Source of the DNA: Cladosporium sp. IMV 00045
Taxonomy: Eukaryota > Ascomycota > Dothideomycetes > Cladosporiales > Cladosporiaceae
NCBI GenBank assembly: GCA_001931905.2
Contig: MSJI02000005.1
Span: 1 to 64,000 of the forward strand
Reading direction: 5' to 3'
DNA length: 64,000 nucleotides
Position 1 is the stretch's first letter; each line of letters starts with the position of its first letter. A program made the position numbers and the translations under genes. Below the pieces are notes generated by a model. The model was given only the letters and a program-made list of their open reading frames with translations. It was not told the DNA's origin and did not search any database. Below, in pieces: positions 63,551-64,000 of the stretch.

Positions 63551-64000
63551 GATGCGAGTAGTCTTGTATAATGGGCCGGATATTTCAGGCTGATACGAAG
63601 ATATGAATCACGAAACCAATTTGCGCAAAAAGCATATTATAGCGTTTTGAAAGTGCATCCACAATTTTTCCGGCGGAATATTTTCTTGTTGGGTGCTCCG
63701 AGTCGATTATCCGTCGGCAAAAGATATGCGTTGGGATCCAAGTTGATGGTGTGAGATATTGGCAGTGGGTAAAACACTCGCATCCATTCCTACACGAGAT
63801 TCAAAAAAACAAAACGACGATTTTGAAGTAACACAGCCTTCGCATAGAGGAAGTTGGCCGCGCAATGGGTGAAGTGAGGTTGGCGTCCCTTGTCAAAACA
63901 AACGGAAATGCATCTCCCAGAGCGCCTTCCTTTGAAACTGAGCGTTAACCGTCCCACGACTTCACCCTTCTCTATAGCAGGCAATATTTGATTTAATAAC
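63551..64000. other. 3' flank to window edge (copy B)
   Basis: 450 nt aligned with 37237-37690. A short minus frame at 63790-63984 is not shared with copy A as protein. Nothing else is recognised. Confidence 0.45.

Larger units (their letters stand above)
38799..64000 (+). repeat. Copy B of the duplicated block
   Basis: Second copy of the nine-gene block, starting one base after the LTR-like sequence and continuing to the window edge. All nine genes look intact here. It keeps the 1.6 kb (45747-47356) missing from copy A. Confidence 0.93.

Overview
The window reads as nuclear DNA of a filamentous ascomycete. The coding genes are dense, with short GTNNGT...AG introns of about 45-76 nt. They include fungal-only families (Zn2Cys6 regulator, GH36 and CE12 secreted enzymes, fungal ankyrin proteins) and core eukaryotic RNA-processing genes (Utp20, CWF19/Drn1, a LENG1/Cir_N protein). 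Gene content and style suggest a dothideomycete. A genome holding two diverged copies of long segments would fit black fungi such as Hortaea or Friedmanniomyces, but that is inference.

Layout. (1) Positions 1-13.87 kb are present once. They hold a Zn2Cys6 regulator running off the left edge (minus), a METTL25-like methyltransferase, a broken secreted GH36 alpha-galactosidase, a coiled-coil/kinase-like protein, an unrecognised two-exon gene, a 72-residue cysteine-rich secreted protein and a CE12-type SGNH esterase. (2) About 13,873-37,690 (copy A) and about 38,799-64,000 (copy B) are two same-orientation copies of one nine-gene block, differing by roughly 3-10% in stretches aligned by hand. 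The gene order is: small membrane protein, PLDc_N-type membrane protein, ankyrin protein, five-exon secreted protein, M35-like secreted metallopeptidase, Utp20, CWF19-like, a conserved protein of unknown function, and a LENG1-like protein. (3) Between the copies lie about 0.8 kb of single-copy sequence, a run of 20 N, and a 216-bp LTR-like sequence that ends one base before copy B begins. The direct A-then-B order may therefore come from scaffolding.

Seven of the nine gene pairs look intact in both copies. The head-to-head pair of secreted proteins is intact only in copy B. In copy A a deletion of about 1.6 kb removed exons 1-2 and much of the shared promoter of one gene, a second lesion changed a splice donor from GT to AT, and the M35-like gene lost one base before its zinc-binding motif. 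The most interesting unexplained items are this co-decaying divergent pair, the LTR/gap at the junction, and the broken GH36 gene.
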